DNA of 64,000 nucleotides, from assembly GCA_017354895.1 (NCBI GenBank), contig CP071493.1:4774001-4838000 (forward strand), read 5' to 3'. The DNA comes from Podospora comata (Eukaryota > Ascomycota > Sordariomycetes > Sordariales > Podosporaceae). The position numbers and the translations under genes were made by a program. Position 1 is the stretch's first letter; every line of letters begins with the position of its first letter. The notes beneath the pieces are model-generated. The model had not been told where the DNA came from and did no database searches. It worked only from the letters and a program-made list of their open reading frames with translations. Below are positions 22,396 through 31,976 of this stretch, piece after piece.

Positions 22396-23252
22396 AGCTC
22401 GCCGAGGTCGAAAGCAAACAGTAATGGTACATAAATGTACGTGGTGTCCTCACATCGCTGATTCCCAATGTGACAAGACAGCCATCGGTCGTTAAAAGCG
22501 GGTAGCAAGCGACGGAGAATGTTCAAGTTGGATGCTGGGCGCAAACTGCCAAACTGACGACCTTCCGAAGTGAGCTCACGCGGCCCGCCCGTTGCAAGCG
22601 AGTGCCGGCCGCGGGGATCTTGGCTGGCTTGGCATTAAAGGGTTAGGGTTAGTGGGTGTTAGAACCTGACAATCTGATGATTTAGGATAGGCTGCAAACA
22701 TACTACCGACAATGCTTTGAGAGCTACAAGTTGTCGATAGTATCAATGTAGAATTGTAGTGTATTCCAAATATCGTCAAAGGGACCAAATCTATAGGCGC
22801 CGCTGAGCGCATACTTGAACCCTGCATTTCGTGGAGAGCAAAGTAATGATGTCATAGCTTCTCCAAAACCATCCCAACTTGTATGTACTCGGTGAAAAGG
22901 GAGAGAAAATAAGCAGACGGAGAAATAAGAATATTCTGACATGCTCTTGAAAGAGCTTTTCGTCTTCTTTCTGAGCATCCAAAACTACAGTAGGTATCGT
23001 ACCAAGGGTGACTCAACCTGTCTGGTTCCGGATAGCTTCAGTCAAAGGATGTCCCCTCAATTGTCGGGGACTAGCCCCAGGTAGTGTTTTCTCGACGGGC
23101 GCCAAGAGGTGCATCCAATGCTTGTTATAGTGCCATGGGTCTCTTGACTTTTGTTTTCTCGCTGTTGTCAATTGATATTTGATAATAGAAGCCCGTCTTA
23201 AAGGTCAAGAAGGTTGAACTCAAAGTGTAAGTGGGCATTGGCCAATCGGATA
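22396..23252. other. Intergenic upstream of DSC4-like gene
   Basis: 857 bp without a supported gene. It contains a telomere-like GGGTTAGGGTTAG motif at 22640-22652; otherwise nothing recognised. Confidence 0.5.
22640..22652 (+). promoter_or_regulatory. Telomere-like motif upstream of DSC4-like gene
   Basis: GGGTTAGGGTTAG, two telomeric hexamers, about 245 bp upstream of the DSC4-like start codon. Similar motifs lie upstream of three other genes in this window. Such sites are bound by Tbf1/Teb1-type Myb factors in other fungi; binding here is inference. Confidence 0.4.
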
Positions 23253-23809
23253 TTACCCCGCTATTTGTTGAGTCTGGACTTCAACGTTGCACATTGTGAC
23301 TCGCGAAGAAAATTCACCGCTCAAATTCCCCTCGATTGGGTTGAAAACAGCATTGTTGGACAGATTCAGAACGGAGCCATACATGCTGATGCCTGTCTAT
23401 CCAGTATTGTGTTAGCGGCTCCCAGCACGGACTCTCGTCAAAGTAATATAGCTACAATAACCTCGACATGGTGAGATATGCCGCCATCGAGATCTGCCTC
23501 GTCCGCATACATATTTGAAAAATCAGTGCGATCACGAACCATTGACGTCCTGTCCGGCGTCGGAATAATCACTTTTTCCCACGAGGGAATATCAAATTTT
23601 TTCCAATCATCACCACCATCTTCTGCCGGGAACCCAAGTGACTGGCACTCCCCGGTAACGGCGTCAAACCCCAGTCTGAACAGCTGCGAGTCACCGTTCT
23701 TATCGCTTATCGCTCCCCCACCCGGGCCGATCTTTTTCTTTTTGCCCTGGGCAATCGAGATCCCACGGCGTGGCTGTTGAATTCCCATCTTTCTCGTGAA
23801 CTTCCACAT
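23253..23809 (-). CDS. Candidate two-exon orphan gene, 143 aa
   Basis: Minus-strand candidate joined from 23809-23511 and 23385-23253. The 125-bp intron starts GTATGC, has a CTAAC branch-like site about 30 bp before its end, and closes with ATCAG. The joint changes NMYADEA read-through into DFSNI followed by MYGSVLNLSNNAVFNPIEGN, after which the frame stays open to a stop. Upstream the protein has a basic N-terminus (MWKFTRKM, GKKKKIGPGGG) and a balanced middle (DDWKKFDIPSWEKVIIPTPD). No family is recognised and no signal peptide is seen. It sits head-to-head with CPA2, 167 bp between start codons. It could be a lineage-specific gene or fortuitous; the splice signals and composition are the only support. 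Confidence 0.38.
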
Positions 23810-23937
23810 CCCCACTGCAAAAATACGACCAGGCGACTGCAGCGCTGCCAATTGGCGAGACGACGACGGACGAAGTGTTGCTGCCGAACCTCCAAAACTG
23901 ACCCAACGAGAACCCCCCGCGCCCGTTATCGCCAAAG

Positions 23938-23948
23938 CCTAACCCTAG
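23938..23948 (+). promoter_or_regulatory. Telomere-like CCTAACCCTAG motif before CPA2
   Basis: The motif ends 28 bp upstream of the CPA2 ATG. Reverse complement CTAGGGTTAGG. One of four related motifs near gene starts in this window. Confidence 0.35.
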
Positions 23949-23976
23949 CTCTCAAGGCTCGCGATAATCCCCTAAT

Positions 23977-26900
23977 ATGTTGTCGACCGTGTACAAGGCG
24001 GGTCGTGCCCCTGCCCTCCTCCGACATGGTCGACGGGTCGCCGTCGCACCACAAACCGCCCAATTGAGGTCCCTCACCTCGGGCGTCCAGAGCCTCCCCG
24101 TCCGTCAACCAACCGAGTCGCCAATTGCTCGTCTCCAGAAGCGCTTCCTCTCAATGTCTGCCGCCAGACCTGGCAACGCTGCCCAGTCCGCCCCTAACCC
24201 CTATGCCTACCTCGACAGTGGCGTAATAAAGCCAAAGGAGTTTGTCGATGTGAAGAAGGTGCTTGTTATCGGATCCGGTGGTCTTGCCATTGGCCAGGCC
24301 GGCGAGTTTGACTATTCTGGTACGTCTTGAGGTGACACTTTGTGTGGTGAACAATGAGTCACACGACTACTTCACAACGAGTCCCAGCGCTGACCATACG
24401 CGCCCTTTCACAGGATCCCAGGCGCTCAAGGCCTTGAAGGAAGCCGGCGTTTCTTCCGTTCTTATGAACCCCAATATCGCTACCATTCAAACCAACCACT
24501 CGCTCGCCGACGAGGTGTACTACCTGCCCATCACCCCCGAGTATGTCGAGTATGTGATCCAGAAGGAAAGGCCAGATGGTATCTTCCTCTCTTTCGGTGG
24601 TCAGACCGCCCTGAACCTTGGTGTCCAGATGGAGAAGTTGGGCATGTTCGAGAAGTACGGCGTTAGAGTGTTGGGCACCAGCGTCAGGACGTTGGAGCTC
24701 TCTGAGGACAGAGATCTGTTCGCCAAGGCTCTGGAGGAGATCAACATCCCCATTGCCAAGTCTATTGCCGTCAACACCCTGGACGATGCTCTCGAGGCTG
24801 CCCGCAACATTGGGTACCCAATTATTGTCCGCGCTGCTTATGCGCTTGGTGGTCTTGGTTCTGGTTTCGCCAACAACGAGGAGGAGCTGCGCAACATGGC
24901 TGCCCGGTCTCTGACTCTCTCCCCCCAAATCTTGGTTGAGAAGTCTCTCAAGGGCTGGAAGGAAGTTGAATATGAGGTCGTGCGTGATGCGAACAACAAC
25001 TGCATCACTGTGTGCAACATGGAGAACTTTGACCCCTTGGGTATCCACACTGGTGACTCGATTGTCGTTGCGCCCAGTCAGACCCTGAGTGATGAGGAGT
25101 ACCACATGCTTCGTTCCGCTGCCATCAAGATTGTCCGTCACTTGGGCGTCGTTGGTGAGTGCAACGTCCAGTATGCGCTCCAGCCTGATGGGTTGGACTA
25201 CAGAGTCATCGAGGTCAATGCTCGTCTCTCTCGTTCGTCCGCCCTGGCTTCCAAGGCCACCGGTTACCCATTGGCGTACACTGCTGCCAAGATTGGTCTT
25301 GGACACACTCTTCCTGAGCTTCCCAATGCCGTCACCAAGACCACCACTGCCAATTTCGAGCCCTCGCTCGATTACATTGTCACCAAGATTCCCCGCTGGG
25401 ATTTGTCCAAGTTCCAGCACGTCAAGCGTGACATTGGTAGCGCCATGAAGTCTGTCGGTGAGGTTATGGCCATTGGTCGTACCTTTGAGGAGTCTTTCCA
25501 GAAGGCCATCAGACAGGTTGACCCCAACTTTGTCGGCTTCCAGGGTGCCAAGTTTGAGGATCTCGACTTTGAGCTCCAGAACCCAACTGACCGCCGCTGG
25601 TTGGCTGTCGGCCAGGCCATGCTCCACGAGAACTACACTGTTGACCGTGTCCACGAGCTGACCAAGATCGACAAGTGGTTTTTGCACAAGCTCCAGAACA
25701 TTGTTGACTGCACCAAGGAGCTCCAGCAGATTGGCAGCCTCCAAGGCCTCAAGAAGGAGAACGTGCTCAAGGCCAAGAAGATGGGTTTCTCTGACAAGCA
25801 GATTGCCCATGCTGTCAACAGCACTGAGGACGAGGTTCGCGCCCGCAGATTGGAGTTTGGCATCCGCCCCTGGGTCAAGAAGATCGATACCCTCGCTGCC
25901 GAGTTCCCTGCCGATACCAACTACCTGTACACCACCTACAACGCCTCGACCCACGATATCAACTTCGAGGACAAGGGTACCGTCATTCTCGGCAGCGGTG
26001 TCTACCGCATTGGTAGCTCCGTCGAGTTCGATTGGTGCGCTGTCAGCGCCACTCGTGCCCTGAAGGCCATGGGTGAGAAGACGGTCATGATTAACGTAAG
26101 TGTTTTACCCTCCCCCAATATTCCCATCAGATCTTTCCCAAGCGGGCACCGAGTTGCAGCTATCTTTGAGCTGCCTCTCAGAGTTGTGATTTGCTTCAAG
26201 TCGGTTTTCAGTGTTTTGCTTTTTTGTCCCAGCTTTTGCTTCCCCAAGTCGACTTTAACAACCATTTTGCTTCCCCCCCTCCGAGCTCTAGGTTTCAAGC
26301 CTTGTTTTCGAGTTGATACCGTCTGCAATGACATTCCTCATATTACATGAGTTGGCCCTTGAGCGTCACCATGTGACATGAGCCGGCTCTGAGCTTCATC
26401 ATGTTACATGAACCTGGCACTGAGCCTACTTATGTCTACATTGAGCTCCCTGAGCCACCGCCAGATTGCAAGCAGATTCTGGTATAGCTCTGGTCCAAGC
26501 ATGTTGCAGAGCTTTTCTGGTAAATTTCGTTCGATCACATTGAACAGTTTCTCCAGATCTCATCTGATCACGTTGATTCTGTGGCGTTTTCGTCTGATCG
26601 CGTTACTATCAGCCCTCTTTGTTCAGTCTTGTTGCCGAGTTTTGGTGTACTTGTCTGCGATCAGGGTTGTTATGTAGCTTGTCATCATGGCGTATTTGTT
26701 CTAGGTGTTCTAGGAGTTGATATCTAGTGGTAGTCAAACCTCCAGTCTGGCCCTAGTAGTCTACTCTGGCTTTCAACACCTTCCCTGCGTGCCCGGGCCT
26801 GGTTGTGCAGGACAGTATCGCGTACTTGTGCCTGTCCGATTTCCGGAACAGCCGCGCGTGCTCGAGCTTGACCTCATCGCTTGCTCGTGCCTGGTCTTGC

Positions 26901-29900
26901 CTGATCTTTCACCACAGCAGCGCGCCCTCGAGGTCGCAGCCGCCCGTGGTCGCCTCAGGATATTGAGAACAGCAGCATTTGTCAACCCGGCTCCTGAGAT
27001 GTGTCTTGAATGGCGGCAAGATCTAGTTCATATATGTTGATCACTTCAAAGCGTCGACGCCATGTGCCTCTATACTATGACAAGTGTCAACGATCTCTGC
27101 CTTGACAGTTGCCTCAGGATAGTTATCTAAGGTTTATATGGAGCCATTGTATGTGGTATGTGGGAGGTGGGGGAGTTGAAGGGGAAGGAAGTGGTCCTTA
27201 GGGTGTTCTTACAGAATTTTTCTCTGGGAACTTCTGCGAAGTCACCTCTCCTCTTTCCTTTCGAGACGATCTCGCTTCTGAAGTCTTCCCGTTCAACACC
27301 TCTCTCTCTACTGAACCGCTACATCATCTATTGTTATCCTTACACCCACATCATTATTCCCACATTTTGAGCCATTCCCCCTGCATTTTCGCACCAGGCA
27401 CCGAATAGCCCGCCTCCGCCGTCACATACCCCCCCATCAGCGGCCATTCCTCGACATTGTCACCAGCATACCCCACATCAACGCACCTGAGTATCACTCG
27501 TTTGCAGATAGTCTGGTGTTTAGCGGCTTTGCTAGCAACATTTTCGAGAGAGTTCAAGCCCTCGAGTCAATCCCACCATCCCATCCTTTCGATCGTTTAT
27601 CCCAGCTTTTAGCTATTTATCCCATCTTCTCAACTCGTTCCGCCAAGTGGCACAGATCGTGCCAACCAGCTGTCCGAGCTTCGGCCTCCTCGTCACTCCT
27701 CATACCAGTGTCCATTCCCTGTTCCTCGGCTACGTCAGTTGTCCAGCATGGACGCATTTGAAATGTCAGAGACACTGCTGCACATGATTATCTTGTGTGG
27801 ATGGTATGCTTTGACCACTATATCTGAAGCTGGGATGAGGTTCCCGTCGTGTGTGCTCATGCTGCTGTCGACCTTAGCAGCGCTTGCTTACCCTCACGGC
27901 TTCGTTCGCTCCCGTCTGTTCCCTTCGCCTCCTTGCGCCCATTGCTCGTGCACAAGCGTGCCACACAGTATTACACCTGCATTTGATAATGACATGTGTT
28001 TCCATTATGTTTGTACGCATGATTCAAGATGTTTCAAGGCCTATGGTGCATGTTAGCACACCTATTCAGCATATTTGGACACCCAAGTGGGATGTTTAGA
28101 TGCCTTAACAAGATAGTCATAGACCTTTCTACTATCTTGATAGGCCAATTTGAAATAGTTGGACGTGTTTCAACTATTTTAATAGGCCTCCGAGTGATAG
28201 TTGGACGTGTTTGAACTATCTCGGGATGTCTTTACACAATGTTTTAACGCCTGAGTGGGATGTTTGGACACATTAGCACAATATTTAAACGCATGGGCAA
28301 GTGCTTGATACACCTTGGTGTTGCAGTGTGATGCATCCACTTCGCTTCACTACACCTGGCTGTGATATTGTCAATCATACAGCGTGTCTTTCACATTCAT
28401 TCGGATTGCACTTTTGAACATTTTTCTGGTGCACAATTCTGCGAAGTTTGCAGCTTGTCCCAACATTGTCCATGCCCCTTTTTGATGGACCCATTTTTCA
28501 GGACCCCACTTTTCCCCTGATGAAGCAAATCGTCCCCCTTCACCACCACACTATGTTTACAACGTTTCTACCCATCTACACACACTATTATGAGGTCTAT
28601 GATACTAAAAGTAGGTCTAGTATAATCCCGAGACCACGTCGACCGATTTTGACGAAGCCGGTAAGTTGATTTCCTTGACGAGGACGCGATTTTGAGACTG
28701 ACGAGATGGAAAACAGACCGCCTTTATTTCGAAGAGTTGAGCTATGAGCGTGTGATGGATATCTACGAGCTCGAGAACGCCAGCGGTGTGGTGGTGTCTG
28801 TCGGTGGCCAGCTTCCCCAGAACATTGCCCTTCGTCTCCAGGAGACTGGCAAGGCCAACGTTCTCGGAACCGACCCCCGTGACATCGACAAGGCTGAGGA
28901 CAGACAGAAGTTCTCCGAGATCCTCGACTCCATCGGAGTTGACCAGCCCGCCTGGAAGGAGTTGACCTCCGTCGAGGCTGCCGAGAAGTTTGCCCAGGAG
29001 GTCGGCTACCCTGTCCTTGTTCGTCCCAGTTACGTCCTTTCTGGTGCTGCTATGACTGTCATTCGCAGCCAGGAGGACCTCAAAGACAAGCTTGAGGCTG
29101 CTTCCAACGTTTCCCCTGACCACCCCGTCGTCATCAGCAAGTTCATCGAGGGTGCTCAGGAGATTGATGTTGATGGTGTTGCCTCCAAGGGTGAGCTGAT
29201 CATCCACGCCGTCAGTGAGCACGTCGAGCAGGCTGGTGTCCACTCTGGTGATGCCACCCTTGTCCTCCCTCCTGCCAACTTGGACCAGGACACCATGGAC
29301 CGTGTCAAGGAGATTGCGCAGAAGGTCGCCAAGGCCTGGAACATCACCGGTCCCTTCAACATGCAGATCATTCGCGCTGAGGATCCCGAGGGAGGTGTGC
29401 CCGCCCTCAAGGTCATCGAGTGCAACCTCCGTGCCTCTCGTTCTTTCCCCTTCGTCAGCAAGGTCCTCGGCACCAACTTCATTGACGTTGCCACCAAGGC
29501 CCTTGTCGGCAAGGACGTTCCCCAGCCCACCGACCTCATGGCTGTCAAGCGTGACTACTTGGCCACCAAGGTTCCCCAGTTCTCCTGGACCCGTCTCGCT
29601 GGCGCCGACCCCTTCCTTGGCGTCGAGATGGCTTCCACCGGTGAGATGGCCTGCTTCGGCAAGAACCTTGTTGAGGCCTACTGGGCTTCTCTCCAGTCCG
29701 CCATGAACTTCCGCGTCCCTGAGCCTGGTGAGGGTATTCTCTTTGGTGGTGAGCTGAGCAAGAACTGGCTTGCCACCGTTGTGGACTACCTTGCTCCTCT
29801 TGGCTACAAGCTTTATGCTGCCGATGCCGAGGTCAAGGAGTACCTCGAGACCAAGTCCAAACACAAGATCAACGTTGAGGTCATCGAGTTCCCCAAGGAG

Positions 29901-30217
29901 GACAAGCGCGCCCTCCGTGAGGTGTTCAAGAAGTACGACATTCGCGGTGTCTTCAACCTTGCCCAGGCCCGTGGCAAGACCGTCATGGATGTCGACTACG
30001 TCATGCGCCGCAACGCCGTCGACTTTGGCGTGCCATTGTTCATGGAGCCTCAGGTTAGTTTCTCCCTTTGCCTTGCTAGATTGATCAACATGCTAAGACT
30101 TTTTACCAGACCGCTATGCTCTTCGCCCAGTGCATGAGCGAGAAGCTGCCCAGGCCCGAGGGTATCCCCTCTGAGGTCCGCAGGTGGTCCGACTTCATTG
30201 GTGGCAAGCCTTTGTGA
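23977..30217 (+). CDS. CPA2: Carbamoyl-phosphate synthase arginine-specific large chain
   Basis: Large subunit of mitochondrial, arginine-pathway carbamoyl-phosphate synthase (arg-3/CPA2 type). It makes carbamoyl phosphate from bicarbonate, ammonia and 2 ATP, the ammonia coming from the small glutaminase subunit. Five exons: 23977-24319, 24414-26095, 28621-28660, 28717-30053 and 30110-30217, total 1169 residues, the expected size. N-terminus is an Arg-rich mitochondrial presequence ([20 protein letters not shown]). The first ATP-grasp half begins at [20 protein letters not shown] (about residue 93). The second begins near [20 protein letters not shown]. The end is the MGS-like domain ([23 protein letters not shown]). 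Intron 2 is 2,523 bp, exceptional for this genome. Exon 3 is a 40-nt microexon encoding [13 protein letters not shown], required for the conserved joint [20 protein letters not shown]. The coding frame is intact throughout. Confidence 0.96.
26343..26434 (+). repeat. Three degenerate ~31-bp tandem units
   Basis: Units 26343-26373, 26374-26403 and 26404-26434 each begin T(T/G)ACATGA, carry a central CTGAGC or TTGAGC word and end ATG. A fourth, weaker unit follows (CTACATTGAGC). They lie inside CPA2 intron 2. Confidence 0.75.
28111..28220 (+). repeat. Tandem array of three dyad-symmetric units, 42-43 bp period
   Basis: Unit 1 pairs AGATAGT (28111-28117) with ACTATCT (28131-28137). Unit 2 pairs AAATAGTTG (28153-28161) with CAACTATTT (28171-28179). 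Unit 3 pairs GATAGTT (28196-28202) with AACTATC (28214-28220). Units 2 and 3 share the loop word GGACGTGTTT, and the spacers share ATAGGCC. Stems differ by compensated changes, e.g. AAATAG/CTATTT against GATAG/CTATC. The array lies 400 bp before the end of CPA2 intron 2. Confidence 0.8.
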
Positions 30218-30914
30218 ATAGCGTAAGGCTCTGGTTTCCAATGTTTCTTTCTTGCTTAATGTGTTCCTATACTTTTTCTATTTGAGGGCATGGGAGGAGG
30301 AGTCCAAAAAGCAGGGTGGGTGTGTGGTGTGAGAAGAAAAATATGAGTGGCGTTTGAACATTTGATGGAAGGGTTTTCGATATCTGTATTCATTTTCACA
30401 GCGGCGGTGACATGGTTGGCAGGGAAATTTCTAGTCGGTTACTTGATATGATATGGTCTTTAAAAGTGAACATCTTCTTTTTCTTTTGTTTGTGATTGCT
30501 GTGATGTTTGATGGTATGATAGTGGGTGGTTTTACAGAATGAACTATGGAATGGACTTTGAAGAGGCCTGATGGTACATTTCCAGCAATGATATTGTGTA
30601 TGTAACCTTTATAAGCCAATGTGATTTCTCTCACATAGGAGAACATGTTTATGGGGGGTTTTGCTTTCAAAAGTGACATGCCGTTGCTTTTCAGGGTTAG
30701 GGTCTTTCTTGCGCCAGCAACCCTCTATCTAGCGCACGGGCTCATCTCATCCATTGCTCTTACACTCAGTCCTCGTTTCATTAAAAACTCTCCTTCAACA
30801 TCAAACAACGAGCACTGCCCACAACTCAAAACATTAGCGACATCAGCCTTTTCAAACAACCTCACATACTATCCCTCAGCAGTCTATCCACCACACCAAT
30901 CCCAAACCCTCAAA
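30218..30914. other. Intergenic CPA2 - GPATCH11
   Basis: CPA2 3' flank, then the promoter and CA-rich leader of GPATCH11. It contains a telomere-like AGGGTTAGGG at 30693-30702. No other gene seen. Confidence 0.55.
30693..30702 (+). promoter_or_regulatory. Telomere-like AGGGTTAGGG upstream of GPATCH11
   Basis: Lies 213 bp upstream of the GPATCH11 ATG. One of four such motifs near starts in this window. Confidence 0.4.
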
Positions 30915-31880
30915 ATGAGCACCGCCAACAACAACAACCACTCCCAAGAGGAAGAAGAAGACGACTACATGTCCCCCCTCTTCCTCGCGCCCCCCACAAC
31001 GACCTCCTCCGCCCTCCCAATAAAAGAATCCTCCCTCCAACGCCGCGCCCGTCTCAAGCGCGAGGCCGAGGCCCGTTCCCGCCCCAAATCAAAAGCTGAA
31101 CTCGCCCAAGAAGCCGAGTTGCAACGCGAAAAAGCGCATTCTACCTCTTTGCTGGCGTCAAAACCCCAGTCGAAAGGCCTGGCGATGATGGCGAAGATGG
31201 GGTTCAGACCTGGGTCTACACTGGGGTCGAGCAGTTCTGGGTCGGCGGAGCCGATCAGGGTTTCGATCAAGGAGGGGAAGGAGGGGATTGGGTTGGAGAG
31301 TGAGAGGAAACGGAAGCTGAGGGAGTTGGTAGAGAACATGGAGAAGACGGAGAAGAAGATTAAGGCCGGGGAGTTGGATTACAGGGAGCGGATGAGGCAG
31401 GAGAGGGAGGAGCAGAGGTTGGAGGGGCAGGTTAGGGGTGCTCAAAAGGTGGCGGAGGGGTTGGATTCGGAGAGGGCCAAGGAAAGGGGGGAGGAGATGG
31501 GGAAGAGGAGGTTGAAAGGGATACCGGTTGTTTGGAGGGGGTTGGTCAAGGCTAGGGAGAAGAGCGAGAGGGATAGGAGAATGAGGAGGGATTTGGAGGA
31601 GCATGCTATGCCACGGTTGCCGACGTATGATGATGGGGATGAGGATGCGGACGATAGGAAGGCGTTGGGGAAGAAGAAGGTGGTGTATGAGGTGGCGGAG
31701 GATTTGGATGAGGAGGATGAGGAGTTGGATGAGTTTAATGGGTTGACGGGGGAGGAGAAGTTGAGGAGGTTGGTGGAGTATTTGAGAAAAGAGCATCATT
31801 ATTGCTTTTGGTGCAAGTTCAAGTACGAGGATGAGAGGATGGAGGGGTGTCCGGGGTTGACGGAGGAGGAGCATGATTGA
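30915..31880 (+). CDS. G-patch domain protein 11 homolog (DUF4187)
   Basis: Homolog of GPATCH11/CCDC75, a G-patch protein probably acting in pre-mRNA splicing as a partner of a DEAH helicase. Intronless, 321 residues. The ATG at 30915 (context CTCAAAATGA) is preferred over an in-frame ATG at 30645 that would add low-complexity leader. The N-terminus is acidic (SQEEEEDDYMSPLFLAP). The G-patch follows at about 75-115 (SKGLAMMAKMGFRPGSTLGS, then EPIRVSIKEGKEGIGLE). A long charged coiled coil occupies about 120-215. The DUF4187 C-terminal signature is clear: RRLVEYLRKEHHYCFWCKFK, then YEDERMEGCPGLTEEEHD ending the protein. From about 31240 the sense strand is almost all purine and G-rich. It converges on the FAD oxidase, 96 bp between stops. 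Confidence 0.93.
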   Translation: MSTANNNNHSQEEEEDDYMSPLFLAPPTTTSSALPIKESSLQRRARLKREAEARSRPKSKAELAQEAELQREKAHSTSLLASKPQSKGLAMMAKMGFRPGSTLGSSSSGSAEPIRVSIKEGKEGIGLESERKRKLRELVENMEKTEKKIKAGELDYRERMRQEREEQRLEGQVRGAQKVAEGLDSERAKERGEEMGKRRLKGIPVVWRGLVKAREKSERDRRMRRDLEEHAMPRLPTYDDGDEDADDRKALGKKKVVYEVAEDLDEEDEELDEFNGLTGEEKLRRLVEYLRKEHHYCFWCKFKYEDERMEGCPGLTEEEHD

Positions 31881-31976
31881 GGTGATTGTCACAGCCTAGA
31901 GAGAGTTGGGATACTGCATGATGAACAACTCTTCATTGCTCTCCGTTTCGCTGCCTTCAACACGCTACCCAATCGC

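Larger units (their letters stand above)
26096..28618 (+). other. 2.5-kb intron 2 of CPA2
   Basis: The intron runs from a strong GTAAGT donor at 26096 to an acceptor ending TCTAG at 28620; the annotated span covers all but the terminal AG. Every other intron of CPA2 is 56-94 bp. It holds no long open frame on the coding strand. It contains at least two kinds of degenerate tandem repeat (26343-26434 and 28111-28220), phrases repeating TCTGATCACGTTGA-like words at 26530-26610, and short antisense coding-like stretches at 27354-27800. Composition varies along its length, suggesting composite origin. Whether it arose by insertion of a mobile element cannot be decided by eye; no terminal repeats or target duplication were seen. 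Confidence 0.85.

Noticed and set aside
24359-25954. 531-aa minus-strand open frame
   Set aside because: It lies antisense to CPA2 exon 2. It is open only because the sense codons favour C- and G-ending triplets; composition is Leu/Gly/Val-rich shadow.
26096-28618. Transposon inside the CPA2 intron
   Set aside because: No terminal inverted or long terminal repeats, target duplication or transposase-like frame could be seen, so I only call it an oversized, repeat-bearing intron.
28617-29864. 415-aa minus-strand open frame
   Set aside because: Antisense shadow of CPA2 exon 4, same cause.
31158-31892. 244-aa minus-strand Leu/Pro-rich frame
   Set aside because: Complement of the purine-rich 3' half of GPATCH11; extreme Leu/Pro/His composition.
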